A DNA stretch of 64,000 nt from Candidatus Thiodiazotropha sp. (ex Monitilora ramsayi) (GCA_025655575.1 JAHXIP010000009.1:71500-135499), one strand, 5' to 3'; shown: positions 19,109 to 28,810, counted from the stretch's first letter. A program made the numbers and translations. Notes: generated from the sequence alone by a model not told the origin.

Positions 19109-19993
19109 TCAGGAAACTATCGCAGCATGTATCCTTGCCGCCACATCTGCATCTTCAAGATAACCACTAATACCGTGCCTGTTGGATGTCGAGTTATTCA
19201 CGTCTGTCTTATTCTCAATAGATGGATCAACATCAAATCGATCTTCATCAAGCGGGTAAAGTGCAACGATATCTCTCTCATCCATGGCGTTGAACCACTT
19301 GTCTGCACATGCAGGATGAGCGATTGGTCTTACGGCTTTTCGTATCGCTTTCACACCCAACGGTGAACCAAGCGTCACAAACAGGGGTATCTCCCACTCA
19401 CCGGCCTGGGCATCTTTGTTCAGAAGATTGTAAGCAACCACTGTTCCAAGAGAGTGGCTGACGACTACAGTCTGCTTACCTGGCGCGATGGCCTTTCGCA
19501 CACCTTTGTTAATGATGTTATGAATTGCATCATTTTTCATATATTGATAAACATCACTGGTTGCCAACGCGATACTTGCACCACTGGCTCCTGGAACATA
19601 GGTATCAACGGCTTTGAGGATACCTTGCAGCCATTCCCATTCAAGTGGACCCCGCTGTACGACATCGGCACCGGCTACCGCACGTAGTTTCTCCTCATCA
19701 ATATTTTCACGCTCACGCAACTCTTCAAATACCTCCTGAAAAAATGCTTTCTGTGCAGCATCTTTGGCAGTGCCTCTCACGACAACATCAGCTGCATTCT
19801 CATCATCACCGTCTACCAGATCGAATAGCGTCTGGCCATAATAGGGAAATTTAATGTCACTTTCAGAGATGGGCAGAGTGAGATGACTTTTTTCCAAGCC
19901 CTTTTTAAAAGCGTTTATCCAGTCAGCTTTTAGTGCAACAGAGTCTTTGTGCTGCTGTGACCTGCCATGAATAAAAACCAGTTGTTTGGTCAT
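19109..19993 (-). CDS. Alpha/beta hydrolase coupled to a caspase-like protease
   Basis: 294 residues. The oxyanion/first-strand motif LVFIHGRS is at residues 5-12. The nucleophile elbow VVSHSLGT places catalytic Ser181; Asp near 240-250 and His273 (SNRHGISGY) are plausible triad partners. This is a lipase/esterase-like fold with an inserted helical lid between about 55 and 165. It overlaps the caspase gene upstream by 4 bp, so translation is coupled and the two products very probably act together. Substrate is unknown: a membrane lipid, a protein ester or a small molecule would all be possible. I recognise no exact family. Confidence 0.82.
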   Translation of the reverse strand: MTKQLVFIHGRSQQHKDSVALKADWINAFKKGLEKSHLTLPISESDIKFPYYGQTLFDLVDGDDENAADVVVRGTAKDAAQKAFFQEVFEELRERENIDEEKLRAVAGADVVQRGPLEWEWLQGILKAVDTYVPGASGASIALATSDVYQYMKNDAIHNIINKGVRKAIAPGKQTVVVSHSLGTVVAYNLLNKDAQAGEWEIPLFVTLGSPLGVKAIRKAVRPIAHPACADKWFNAMDERDIVALYPLDEDRFDVDPSIENKTDVNNSTSNRHGISGYLEDADVAARIHAAIVS

Positions 19994-21735
19994 AGAACCT
20001 CTCCTTGTTTAATGGCTTCGTGGATCAGTGCTGTACCTTCAACATCAAACATCGTCCATGGTGAGTTTGTGATATGGCGTGTAATTTCATCGAACCGCTT
20101 AGGAAACCTGACTTGATGTGCGGACAATTGTGCCCAGCCCTGCGCCAGAAGAGGCATGAATCCCATGATTATCGGATCACTGCCGACCGCTGTTTCACGT
20201 AATTCTCCGGCAAGCAGCGCCAAATCAAAAAAACGTGCGCCGATATCTTCATGCATAAACATGCACATTTCCCTGATAAGATCTTTTCGTTGCAAATCCT
20301 GATATGCATAGGCAGCGTAGACTGCAAGTGCAGGGTCCACACCCTTGGCGTACTGCATTTGCCGAGCCACTTTCAGAGCATCTGTTTGATCGAGCCGGAA
20401 TACGCCGTTGCGGGTTGAGGAAGCAGCTACCGCACGAAGTGCACGCACTTCATCAGCACGCTGCTCGAACTCGTTCCAGCGCTGGCTATTGTCGGAAGGC
20501 TCATAAGCAACATCGATCAGCTCACCATCATCGACCGTCAAGGCGCAGAGAAAACCTGAAATAGCCGGCAATACAACACCTGCCCCGGTGTCCAGTGTGA
20601 GTAGCACACTGGAAAAAGGTCCATCCTTAACGTTTGCACCCAGGTCGTCAGCAGGATGATCCGGATCCTGCACCCATGCACCCTCGGAAAAAGCACTGAC
20701 AAATCGAGCCCCGCGTATTTTAAATCCGCATTCGGTTTCGTGGTGCATGGGGCCGAACGGTACGACTGTGCTGGCCAGTGTAGTTGAAAAACCATCATCA
20801 CCCTGTCCAATGCCGCGTGTATTGGCGATATCCATAATCTGACTGGTTGTTGCTTCATCGAGTACAGTGTCAAGCAACATTTGAGAAACCACTACAGGAC
20901 TGTCCGGCACATTGACTCTCGGCTGTGATCTCCGCGTTCTTCTTCGAGGTGTTATATCCGTCTTTTTCAGCTTTGCCAGCCAAGTTGTATTGTCAGAGGT
21001 AATACGGGCATCGGGCACTTGAATGATTTTTGTTTGAAGACCGAGTCTTGTAATTTCCTCTGTCACCTCATCATAAAGATGCTGTTTTAATGGTCTTGGC
21101 CGCACAAATCCGGTTGTAGCGTCCACCCAGTCAACTACCGTATTGGGTGACCCCTGAAGAGAATCCAGTAACACACCCGTATAAAGTGCTTTGTACTCAT
21201 TTGTTGTGACTGAAGGATCTTTAATTTCATGAGCGGGACGTCCAAGCGTACAGGCAAAAAACTGATCCACAGGCTGTTCCAGTCCGCCCCCACCCTCATT
21301 AGGAAAAATCTGTCCGCCTGTAACATTTTGCGCCTGAATTCCATCGGCCGCTGTGCGGCATGCATCCGAGATGAGGATTACATGAGAGATACCACAATAA
21401 GCAGCCAGGACGGCACTACCACTAACATTGACTGCTTCATCCGGATCGTTGGGCGCATCGCTCAGCAACCAGTATTCACTGTAACGGATATTGACACCGT
21501 GACCGGCAAAATAGATGAGCAACTGTTCGACATTGCCCTTATTGACAATACTCTTTACAGCCTCTTTGACCTTTCCTATCGTAACCTTGGTGCGTTGATC
21601 AGTGATGACCTTGACAGGATCCACACCCTGCGCCCGCGCCCATTTGGCGAAGCGCCGAGCCCCTTTGGCTGCATCATTTAGCTTAGGCAGGCCACCGGTT
21701 TTATCGACTCCTATCACCACAGCTGCTCGTTTCAT
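19990..21735 (-). CDS. Caspase-like cysteine protease (C14/metacaspase) with large C-terminal region
   Basis: 581 residues. The N-terminal caspase p20-like domain begins AAVVIGVDKTGGLPKLNDA. It has the catalytic dyad His79 (LIYFAGHGV) and Cys126 (ILISDACRT), so the enzyme should be active. Residues from about 290 to the end form a mixed and then helical region I do not recognise, perhaps a sensor or partner-binding part. The alpha/beta hydrolase follows with a 4-bp overlap. On the other side, 139 bp away, a CHAT-protease gene diverges. Prokaryotic caspases of this kind often belong to cell-suicide or anti-phage modules, but a role here is inference. Confidence 0.9.
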   Translation of the reverse strand: MKRAAVVIGVDKTGGLPKLNDAAKGARRFAKWARAQGVDPVKVITDQRTKVTIGKVKEAVKSIVNKGNVEQLLIYFAGHGVNIRYSEYWLLSDAPNDPDEAVNVSGSAVLAAYCGISHVILISDACRTAADGIQAQNVTGGQIFPNEGGGGLEQPVDQFFACTLGRPAHEIKDPSVTTNEYKALYTGVLLDSLQGSPNTVVDWVDATTGFVRPRPLKQHLYDEVTEEITRLGLQTKIIQVPDARITSDNTTWLAKLKKTDITPRRRTRRSQPRVNVPDSPVVVSQMLLDTVLDEATTSQIMDIANTRGIGQGDDGFSTTLASTVVPFGPMHHETECGFKIRGARFVSAFSEGAWVQDPDHPADDLGANVKDGPFSSVLLTLDTGAGVVLPAISGFLCALTVDDGELIDVAYEPSDNSQRWNEFEQRADEVRALRAVAASSTRNGVFRLDQTDALKVARQMQYAKGVDPALAVYAAYAYQDLQRKDLIREMCMFMHEDIGARFFDLALLAGELRETAVGSDPIIMGFMPLLAQGWAQLSAHQVRFPKRFDEITRHITNSPWTMFDVEGTALIHEAIKQGEVL

Positions 21736-21874
21736 GGTCTGCGTCTCTCCCTTTATTCAGATCCCACTAACCGTTTATGCGCTAGACTAACCTTATTGAT
21801 CCAGATATTTACCCGGCAACCTAATATGCAGTTTCGATAATAAGAACATATAGCATCAGGCAAGGAGGATTGCC

Positions 21875-24800
21875 ATGACAAGCATGTCAGACGAAGAGGT
21901 CGTTCAGGCTCTCTATGCACCAGCCCTGAACATCCTTCAAGGCGTGATCAGCTACGAGAATGCTGTTGAGCAGATGGACATGCAACAGATCGCAACTTCA
22001 CTTAGCGATGGATTAGCGATTCAGGTCTCCCGTGAAGCTTTTAACCTCATCAAACAACCAGAGCCGAAATGGCAACCCGCCATCGCCTTGCAGATATTGC
22101 TCTATGCCTGTCTGGATGCACGTAGCGAACCACCTCCACACTCAGTGCTCGAAGAGCTGGCGTGGAACTTCGTCAGTGCAACCTCAAGAGCACTCTGGTT
22201 TGTGCCGGACCCCTGGCTCTACAAACAGGCGACCGAGAAAGGCTTTGCAGCAGTCGAGCTGGCTAAAAAACATGACAACTTGCCGGGTGCAGGCGATCTG
22301 CTTCACGCACTTGGCACCTTGAATCTGGATCCTTACGGTGCCAATCGCGCAGTCGCAATGTTCGATCAGGAAATGCAAACCTGGCGGGACCGTGCCAGTA
22401 ATGGAGAAACCTGGAACCATACCCGCTACTACGATCTGGAGGCAGATGGCTATCCGAGCATCCAGCAGGCCTACGATGCCGCAGCAAAATATTATCGGGA
22501 AGCCGCTTCGCTTAGAGAGGGACGCGCACGCGCACTGTCACTGAAAGCGCTGGCGCAAACACTTTACAATAGCCACGAACAAAACCTGCCCTATGAGAAA
22601 GCGGAAATCGAGCAAGCAGCCAGAGAGGCACTCGAGTACTTTGATGAGAAAGAAGACCCAGCCGTTTATTTCGAGACACTCAGCTACCTGAAGTTTGCAG
22701 CGGGTGGTGATAGTGATATTTCAGGTGGGTTCCCCAAAGACTGGCTGGAGGGTTCCATTGATCGTTCAGTCAAACGCCTGGGTGAGGAAAAAACCGTTCA
22801 ACTCGTCAGCCAAGCCTATGCCAATATCGATGATTACCCACAATTATTGCGTATTTTACTCGATGCGGCATCTCTGTTTAAACATAGTATCAGAGATGAT
22901 TTTTATCATCTGGCTGTCATAAGAACATTCATTCGCTCGGTTGGAGCGGCGACATTTGACCTCAACAATCCTCCAAAGGAATCCCTTGAGGATTTATTTA
23001 ACATCGCCACGGCGTCAGCTAACAAGGAAGACTGGGACCCTGCCCGCTATGCCGCCGCACTTCTCGCACTTGCAGACGTTTCTGTCGCCACGAACGAAGA
23101 AGCCATTGCTATCCATATCGTGGATATCGCAACCAAGACCGCACCCTACGCCATGGAAAAAATCCATAACTCCGTCGCTCACCTGCGTGCGCAGTTACTA
23201 AGAAATGATGGGGTGAATGCCTATAGGCGAGATGACTGGAATGAAAGCACGAGTCGCTATGCTGAAGCCCTGTCTTCATTTCTTGAATTAGGTGAGACAC
23301 GACATATCAGTAAATCACTGACCGAACTCAGTGACGTGGTGAAACTCGGTGATGATGATGCAGCCGTCTCAGTCTGCACAATTCTAGAGGATAAGATAGA
23401 TTCTATCGAGGTACTTGGCGGCGATCAGGTCACTGAACAAATCCGCACGTTAATTGAATATGCCGTTCGCAATCAGCTTGATCATAATGCCAATACCCAT
23501 GTCCTTTGGCGGCTCATGCAGCTTTCCAGTGCCCGGCGATTTGCTGCCATGTTGGCAGCGGGGAGCGCTCACCAACTACGTTCAGAGTTTATCGCACCGC
23601 ACATGCTTGAGCAGATCGATGAACTGCGCCGACAGGTCTTTCGTGAAGGGTACGTAGTGACCGCCAGCGACCGGCTGACAGACTCTGTATTACTCAGCCC
23701 TTATGCCGTGGATGGAATAAGAATGAGCGGGAACGTGGCCGCAGAACAACTGGCAAACCTGGAGCACCAATATGACAGAGTGCTTAACCACGCTATGGCT
23801 CAGACGGCGATGGGGAAAGTGGGACTACTGGCGACAGAACCCGATGTACAAGCTTATCTCGGCCCCACAGATGTCATTGTTCAGTTTTTTACAGTCGATG
23901 CCTCTAAAGATGGGATGGCACCAGCAGTACTCTTATCTGTTGTTACCACTCAAGAGGATTCAACATGGATGGCCGTCAAATTCGGCAACCAACCTCGTGT
24001 AAAAATGGAGATTGATGGCGTTGCAGTCGAAATGACCGAACTCAGCGCCATGGTTGAGTCGTTACGTACCCATATCCAGGAAGACCCCGAGGATGAACCG
24101 CTCAACGAGGAGGCAATTTCGTCAATCGAGTCGATCACGGGATTACTGACAAATCCGATCCAACAACGCCTTAATGAATTACATCAGGCGGGAAAAAGCC
24201 ACTTGTGCTTTGTCCCGCCGGGACCACTGGCCTATACCCCCTTCCATGTTCTTGGCGAGGTGCCGGGTGAACTGCAATCATCCTGGACCATCACCTATCT
24301 CCCAACACTACAGCTACTGGTGCGCAACTATGGCGGTCCGGCATTGCTGCGTAGACGTGATACAAACGTCAGTGCATGCGGTATCTCTTTTAAAGACAAT
24401 ACCGATGGCTACGAAGAATTACCTGAAACCATTTCGGAAGCGCGTGCAGTAGCAAACACCATGGGTGGAAAACTGCTGCTGGAAGAGGATGCCACTGAGC
24501 GCAATTTGAAACAAGCGATGTTGAGTTCAGAATACGTGCATATTTGTACTCATGGGCTCCAGAACGTGGTTGCACCCTGCTTCCATAAACTGGTCCTGTC
24601 ACCTGATGATGAGGATGACGGCAATCTACATGCACATGAACTGCTCGGCATGGATCTCAGAGGCTTGAAGCTCGTCACACTCAGTGCCTGCGAAACCGCT
24701 CTCGGCAGATTTGATCGTGGTATGAATCCGCACGGCCTGCCTGCCACACTGCTGTTAGCCGGTACAGAAACCGTCATCGGTACCCTGTGGGAGATTGAGT

Positions 24801-24958
24801 CAACCTGTTCCGAGCGGTTCTTCACTACACTCTACACTTTACTTGGCAAAGGACAGAGCAAAATGGCCGCTTACAACGAGGCACTGCAAGTCACACGTGA
24901 GCATCACCCGGAATTTAGAGATTGGGGCGCGTTCTACTTTCTGGGAGATTGGAACTAA
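21875..24958 (+). CDS. TPR-repeat CHAT-domain protease
   Basis: 1027 residues. The first 650 or so are alpha-helical with TPR-like repeats (for example AYDAAAKYYREAASLREGRA). The C-terminal CHAT domain, of the separase/caspase clan, spans about 720-1027. Catalytic His893 is in VHICTHG and Cys939 in VTLSACETA; CFVPPGPLAYTPFHVL and AGTETVIGTLWEI are further signature segments. A strong AAGGAGG precedes ATG 21875. It diverges from the caspase/hydrolase operon across 139 bp, an arrangement suggesting shared control. TPR-CHAT proteins are the protease of gRAMP (type III-E) CRISPR and of several proposed conflict systems; no CRISPR parts lie here. Confidence 0.92.
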   Translation: MTSMSDEEVVQALYAPALNILQGVISYENAVEQMDMQQIATSLSDGLAIQVSREAFNLIKQPEPKWQPAIALQILLYACLDARSEPPPHSVLEELAWNFVSATSRALWFVPDPWLYKQATEKGFAAVELAKKHDNLPGAGDLLHALGTLNLDPYGANRAVAMFDQEMQTWRDRASNGETWNHTRYYDLEADGYPSIQQAYDAAAKYYREAASLREGRARALSLKALAQTLYNSHEQNLPYEKAEIEQAAREALEYFDEKEDPAVYFETLSYLKFAAGGDSDISGGFPKDWLEGSIDRSVKRLGEEKTVQLVSQAYANIDDYPQLLRILLDAASLFKHSIRDDFYHLAVIRTFIRSVGAATFDLNNPPKESLEDLFNIATASANKEDWDPARYAAALLALADVSVATNEEAIAIHIVDIATKTAPYAMEKIHNSVAHLRAQLLRNDGVNAYRRDDWNESTSRYAEALSSFLELGETRHISKSLTELSDVVKLGDDDAAVSVCTILEDKIDSIEVLGGDQVTEQIRTLIEYAVRNQLDHNANTHVLWRLMQLSSARRFAAMLAAGSAHQLRSEFIAPHMLEQIDELRRQVFREGYVVTASDRLTDSVLLSPYAVDGIRMSGNVAAEQLANLEHQYDRVLNHAMAQTAMGKVGLLATEPDVQAYLGPTDVIVQFFTVDASKDGMAPAVLLSVVTTQEDSTWMAVKFGNQPRVKMEIDGVAVEMTELSAMVESLRTHIQEDPEDEPLNEEAISSIESITGLLTNPIQQRLNELHQAGKSHLCFVPPGPLAYTPFHVLGEVPGELQSSWTITYLPTLQLLVRNYGGPALLRRRDTNVSACGISFKDNTDGYEELPETISEARAVANTMGGKLLLEEDATERNLKQAMLSSEYVHICTHGLQNVVAPCFHKLVLSPDDEDDGNLHAHELLGMDLRGLKLVTLSACETALGRFDRGMNPHGLPATLLLAGTETVIGTLWEIESTCSERFFTTLYTLLGKGQSKMAAYNEALQVTREHHPEFRDWGAFYFLGDWN

Positions 24959-24963
24959 GACCT

Positions 24964-24998
24964 GTGAAAAAATATTTTCGTGAAATGTGCTTTTTCAC
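24964..24998. terminator. Weak bidirectional terminator-like hairpin
   Basis: GTGAAAAA (24964-24971) pairs with TTTTTCAC (24991-24998) between the convergent CHAT and NYN genes. The A/T ends would give U runs in both directions, but the stem is AT-rich and the loop long, so the call is tentative. Confidence 0.4.
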
Positions 24999-25002
24999 TC
25001 CT

Positions 25003-25821
25003 TTACGCCAGGCAACGTCGAATGATATACCCGCCTGAACGCTCATCCCGCTCCAATTCAAGTATGCCGTTGCTCTCAGCCTCTTCAAGCAGATCACCAA
25101 ATGAGCGGAAACCGTAATAGGATTCACTGAAACCCGGCTTACGGCGCTTCAATGTCTGTTTGATCATCGATCCCCAGATCTTCTCTCCCTCTCCCCGCTC
25201 TTCCAACAAGGCCTCGTAGGTGGCAACAATCAGATTCCAGGCATCCTGTTTTTTTGACTCTACCGGTTTCTCACTACCTTTCTTTGTGGATGTCTTAGCA
25301 GACTTTTTGCTACTTTTTGCGGTTCGCTTTCTTTGTGGCTTTTGTCGTTGAACCAGATCGTCGTAATAGATGAATTCGTCACAATTGGCAATCAGGAGAT
25401 CAGACGTTGAGTTCTTTACCCCAAGCCCGATAACCGTCTTGTTATTTTCCCGCAATTTACTCACCAGGGGTGAAAAATCAGAATCACCGCTAATCACGAC
25501 AAAAGTATCGACATGCTCTTTCGTGTAACAGAGATCAAGGGCATCGACGACCAGACGGATATCTGCTGAATTTTTTCCGGATTGCCTCACATGTGGAATC
25601 TCGATCAGTTCGAATGAGGCCTCGTGCATTGCCGGCCTGAATTCTTTGTATCTGGACCAATCGGCATAGGCCTTCTTGACGACAATATTGCCTTTGAGCA
25701 GAAGCTTCTCCAACACTTTTAAAATATCGAACTGTGCATAATCCGCATCTCTCACGCCCAGCGCCACATTCTCAAAATCGCAGAACAGCGCCATGATTTT
25801 GGTGTCCGAGGATTGTGTCAT
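25003..25821 (-). CDS. NYN-domain putative ribonuclease with C-terminal LOTUS/OST-HTH domain
   Basis: 272 residues. The N-terminal NYN (LabA/DUF88-type, PIN-like) domain has acidic residues in LFCDFENVALG (Asp15), KNSADIRLVVDAL and VVISGDSDFSPLVSKL, the metal site of PIN-like nucleases. A Lys-rich linker (about residues 160-190) leads to a C-terminal OST-HTH/LOTUS domain (DAWNLIVATYEALLEERG...GFRSFGDLLEEAE), an RNA-binding winged helix. RNA cleavage or RNA regulation is likely. It is convergent with the CHAT gene, separated by 44 bp. Such proteins are widespread in proteobacteria, so association with the protease cluster may be chance. Confidence 0.88.
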   Translation of the reverse strand: MTQSSDTKIMALFCDFENVALGVRDADYAQFDILKVLEKLLLKGNIVVKKAYADWSRYKEFRPAMHEASFELIEIPHVRQSGKNSADIRLVVDALDLCYTKEHVDTFVVISGDSDFSPLVSKLRENNKTVIGLGVKNSTSDLLIANCDEFIYYDDLVQRQKPQRKRTAKSSKKSAKTSTKKGSEKPVESKKQDAWNLIVATYEALLEERGEGEKIWGSMIKQTLKRRKPGFSESYYGFRSFGDLLEEAESNGILELERDERSGGYIIRRCLA

Positions 25822-26150
25822 CTTGAGGGCCTCCTGGCCGGGCTTGATAGTACTTACCGATAGTTTGGCTTGGCTTCACATGCAGCAGTCGACAGTCCGC
25901 TGATTCACACAGGCTAGCAGATAATCAAGCATATTACCCTGCCAGAAGATGTCCGTTATTACTGCGTAATAACCCACCAGTCTCCCCTCCACCGCGTATA
26001 TAGCACTTTTTGATAATATGACGAGAGATAACGCACCCGTTCTCGTCAAAGCACTAAGCAGCCTTCACGAGACTGGAGCCTTCTCTATCACCTATAATAT
26101 GCGATGATTTCACGCTATCACTCAAAGCCCATGGGGGCTGGAGCACGCCT
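25822..26150. other. Divergent intergenic region between the NYN gene and narX
   Basis: About 330 bp that should carry both promoters. The only clear signal is the palindrome at 25955-25973. No further gene, RNA or repeat is visible. Confidence 0.5.
25955..25973. promoter_or_regulatory. Palindromic operator candidate
   Basis: GTTATTAC (25955-25962) and its exact complement GTAATAAC (25966-25973) are separated by TGC. It lies between the divergent NYN gene and narX. It does not fit the NarL 7-2-7 or FNR consensus, so the cognate regulator is unknown. Confidence 0.35.
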
Positions 26151-28085
26151 TTGAAACGTTCACTGTTACTCAGATTCGGCATTGTCATTTCCATCCTCTT
26201 TGTGGTTGCTGTTTCCGGTATGCTGAGCTCTGTCATCATCGCCGAAACGGCCGAAGGCTATGCCGCTGCCATCAATCAGGCCGGTACACTGCGCATGCAG
26301 TCCTACCGAATCACCACCAGTCTGGTACACGGCACCGCCTACGAGAACGATTATTCCGCCAACAGAACCGACAACCTCGTAGAGGAATACAATCAGCGCC
26401 TCTTTAGCCCACGCATCCAGAACGTTATCTCAAAGGGCCCCAGTCAGCGTGTGACTGAGACCTATCAAAAAGTGGAACGCCAATGGCAGGATACGATTCT
26501 TCCCAATCTCAATAACTATCTGACCTATCAACGTGCTGCCGCACTTTCCAGCCTCAAGACAGAGCGGATCACCAGTTACCAGACAAAGCACCTAAGGCTG
26601 GTGGATAACTTCGTTGATGACATTCACCGCTTCGTGGAAGCACTGGAGGTGGATGCAGAGAGAAAAAATGAACAGTTGAGGCTACTACAGATAGCACTTT
26701 TGTGCCTGACCTTCATTCTGGTGATTGTCAGCCTCTATCTGATCAAGCGCTATGTACTCGCCCCACTGAACGACCTACTCACCTGCGCCAACGCAGCCCG
26801 TCATGGCGATTTTTCTGTGAGAAGCCGATTTCTCAGCGAGGATGAGCTGGGCCAACTGGGCCAGGCCTTCAACGTCATGGCCGAGGACCTCTCCATCATC
26901 TATGCCGATCTTGAAGCACGCGTAAATGAGAAAACTCAGGATCTGGAGCGAAGTAACAGGACGCTCGAACTCCTCTACTCCGCCACCAAGCGATTGAGCG
27001 ATTCAACGCTCGGCGCCGAGGTACTCGAAGCGGTAATTCATGATATTGAGGACCTCATGGGTGTGGATAGCGGTACCATCTGTATCGGCCACCCTGGAGA
27101 TGATCAAGCATACCGATACGCATCCACCAGCCCCAGGGACATCGTTATCAAGGAGAAGCCCAACAACCAATGCACCCTCTGTCTGGGACAAGGTAACTCT
27201 CATACCTTTCAGGTCAAAAGCCAGGGAACGGGGGATCTCGTCAATATCTTCTCAACCCCGATCAAAGATAAAAGCCAGCAATATGGCGTACTCCTGATTG
27301 AGTTTTCCAAGGAGATGATCCTAGAGCCATGGCAGGAGCGCTTATTGGAAACCGTGGCAAGCCATATCGCACTGGCCATTAATGTTGCCCAGCAAGTTTC
27401 GGAAAGCCGCAGACTCTCACTCCTTGAAGAGCGCAGCGTGATTGCACGTGAATTACATGATTCAATCGCCCAGTCCCTCTCCTATTTAAAGATACAGGTC
27501 AGCCTGCTGGAGAAGGCCGTCAGCGAAAATGCAGAGAGCACACAACTGCTTCACTCAACCGGAATACTCAGGTCGGCACTTAATGGTGCCTATCGACAAC
27601 TTCGGGAGTTGCTGACAACTTTCCGCCTGCGCATCAGTGAGAACGAACTGGGTGGTGCTATCAAAACGACAGTCGATGAATTCTCTGAGCGCTCTGGCCT
27701 GTCTATTGAATACATCAACCAGATAGGTAACTGTCAGTTCACCCCCAATGCCGAAATCCACATCATTCAGATTATCAGGGAGGCGTTATCCAATATCATC
27801 AGACATGCAGACGCCACACGCGCAGGCGTCGCGCTACAGTGCGACCAGGAGGGCATGGTAACCGTTACCGTAGAGGATGACGGCGTCGGCATAGATGACC
27901 AGCGTGATATGATGCAGCACTATGGTCTGCCTATCATGAAGGAACGCGCCGAGTGTCTGGGAGGGGATCTCAGTATCGTGGAGTCGACATTGGGTGGCAC
28001 GCAGATTAAATTGACCTTCAACATCAACAATTCAACCATCAATAAATCCAATCAATCATTCGTCGAGCAACTCAACAATGCCTGA
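26151..28085 (+). CDS. narX: Nitrate/nitrite sensor histidine kinase NarX
   Basis: 644 residues. A transmembrane helix (about 8-32) precedes a periplasmic four-helix sensor whose ligand-binding P-box INQAGTLRMQSYRI (41-54) nearly matches that of E. coli NarX. A second helix (about 181-198), a HAMP domain, and a GAF-like central module with a CTLC cysteine pair follow. The HisKA_3 H-box RELHDSIAQSL has phospho-acceptor His436, and a HATPase ends the protein. It starts at TTG 26151 with GGAG upstream. Its stop overlaps narL by 8 bp, and the nap operon follows, so it senses nitrate or nitrite for nap control. Confidence 0.96.
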   Translation: MKRSLLLRFGIVISILFVVAVSGMLSSVIIAETAEGYAAAINQAGTLRMQSYRITTSLVHGTAYENDYSANRTDNLVEEYNQRLFSPRIQNVISKGPSQRVTETYQKVERQWQDTILPNLNNYLTYQRAAALSSLKTERITSYQTKHLRLVDNFVDDIHRFVEALEVDAERKNEQLRLLQIALLCLTFILVIVSLYLIKRYVLAPLNDLLTCANAARHGDFSVRSRFLSEDELGQLGQAFNVMAEDLSIIYADLEARVNEKTQDLERSNRTLELLYSATKRLSDSTLGAEVLEAVIHDIEDLMGVDSGTICIGHPGDDQAYRYASTSPRDIVIKEKPNNQCTLCLGQGNSHTFQVKSQGTGDLVNIFSTPIKDKSQQYGVLLIEFSKEMILEPWQERLLETVASHIALAINVAQQVSESRRLSLLEERSVIARELHDSIAQSLSYLKIQVSLLEKAVSENAESTQLLHSTGILRSALNGAYRQLRELLTTFRLRISENELGGAIKTTVDEFSERSGLSIEYINQIGNCQFTPNAEIHIIQIIREALSNIIRHADATRAGVALQCDQEGMVTVTVEDDGVGIDDQRDMMQHYGLPIMKERAECLGGDLSIVESTLGGTQIKLTFNINNSTINKSNQSFVEQLNNA

Positions 28086-28725
28086 ACATCAAAGACACAC
28101 CATTCTGGCCATCGATGATCATCCACTCTTTCGCAAGGGTGTCGCCGACCTCATCGATATGGATGCAACACTTGAACTTATCGGTGAAGCCGCCAGCGGT
28201 ATGGATGGTCTTGAATTAGCAAAATCCTTGCAGCCTGACCTTATTCTCCTTGATATCAACATGAAAGGCATGAGTGGTATCGACACACTCAAGGCAATCA
28301 AGCAGGAGGATATCGACGCTCTCATCCTCATGCTGACCGTATCGGATAGTGAAGATGATGTGCTGACAGCCTTGAGGATCGGCGCTGATGGATACTTATT
28401 AAAAGACATGGAGCCGGAGGATATCCTCAAATCCATTAGTAAAGCGCTACAGGGTAATGTCGTCATCAGCGACCACCTGACACAACTACTGGCAAAAGCG
28501 CTGAGGGACGAGGACAAACTCACTGACAATCAGGAACTGACCCCACTCACGACCCGTGAACAGGAGATCCTGGAACACATCTCCAACGGCATGAGCAATA
28601 AGCTGATTGCAAAGACGCTCAACATCTCCGAAGGGACGGTCAAAGTCCATGTCAAACACCTGCTAAAAAAGCTCAACCTCCACTCACGCACTGAGGCCGC
28701 CGTTTGGGCGCTACGCCGCCAGTAA
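28078..28725 (+). CDS. narL: Nitrate/nitrite response regulator NarL
   Basis: 215 residues. The receiver domain has the acidic pair in AIDDHPLF, phospho-acceptor Asp59 (LILLDINMKG) and the conserved Lys of LLKDMEPEDI. A LuxR/NarL-type HTH (LTTREQEILEHISNGMSNKLIAKTLNISEGTVKVHVKHLL) occupies about 145-210. It overlaps narX by 8 bp and is therefore its partner. NarL binds TACYNMT heptamers; two 7-2-7 arrangements are found just downstream, in front of napF. It could equally be named narP, since it controls nap here. Confidence 0.96.
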   Translation: MPEHQRHTILAIDDHPLFRKGVADLIDMDATLELIGEAASGMDGLELAKSLQPDLILLDINMKGMSGIDTLKAIKQEDIDALILMLTVSDSEDDVLTALRIGADGYLLKDMEPEDILKSISKALQGNVVISDHLTQLLAKALRDEDKLTDNQELTPLTTREQEILEHISNGMSNKLIAKTLNISEGTVKVHVKHLLKKLNLHSRTEAAVWALRRQ

Positions 28726-28786
28726 ATCTATTTCAGGGTGGACCTTCCACCTTGCCAAAGCACCATACCCAGCTCGGCTTATAAAC

Positions 28787-28802
28787 TACCTATATAGAGG
28801 TA
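28787..28802. promoter_or_regulatory. NarL/NarP 7-2-7 binding site 1
   Basis: TACCTAT-AT-AGAGGTA matches the NarL/NarP inverted heptamer consensus (TACYNMT-N2-AKNRGTA) at every position. It lies between narL and napF, about 85 bp (centre to centre) upstream of the FNR box. Confidence 0.78.
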
Positions 28803-28810
28803 TCATACGC

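Noticed and set aside
21736..21874. CRISPR or type III-E gRAMP parts near the TPR-CHAT gene
   Set aside because: No repeat-spacer array and no large Cas7-like gene in the neighbourhood.
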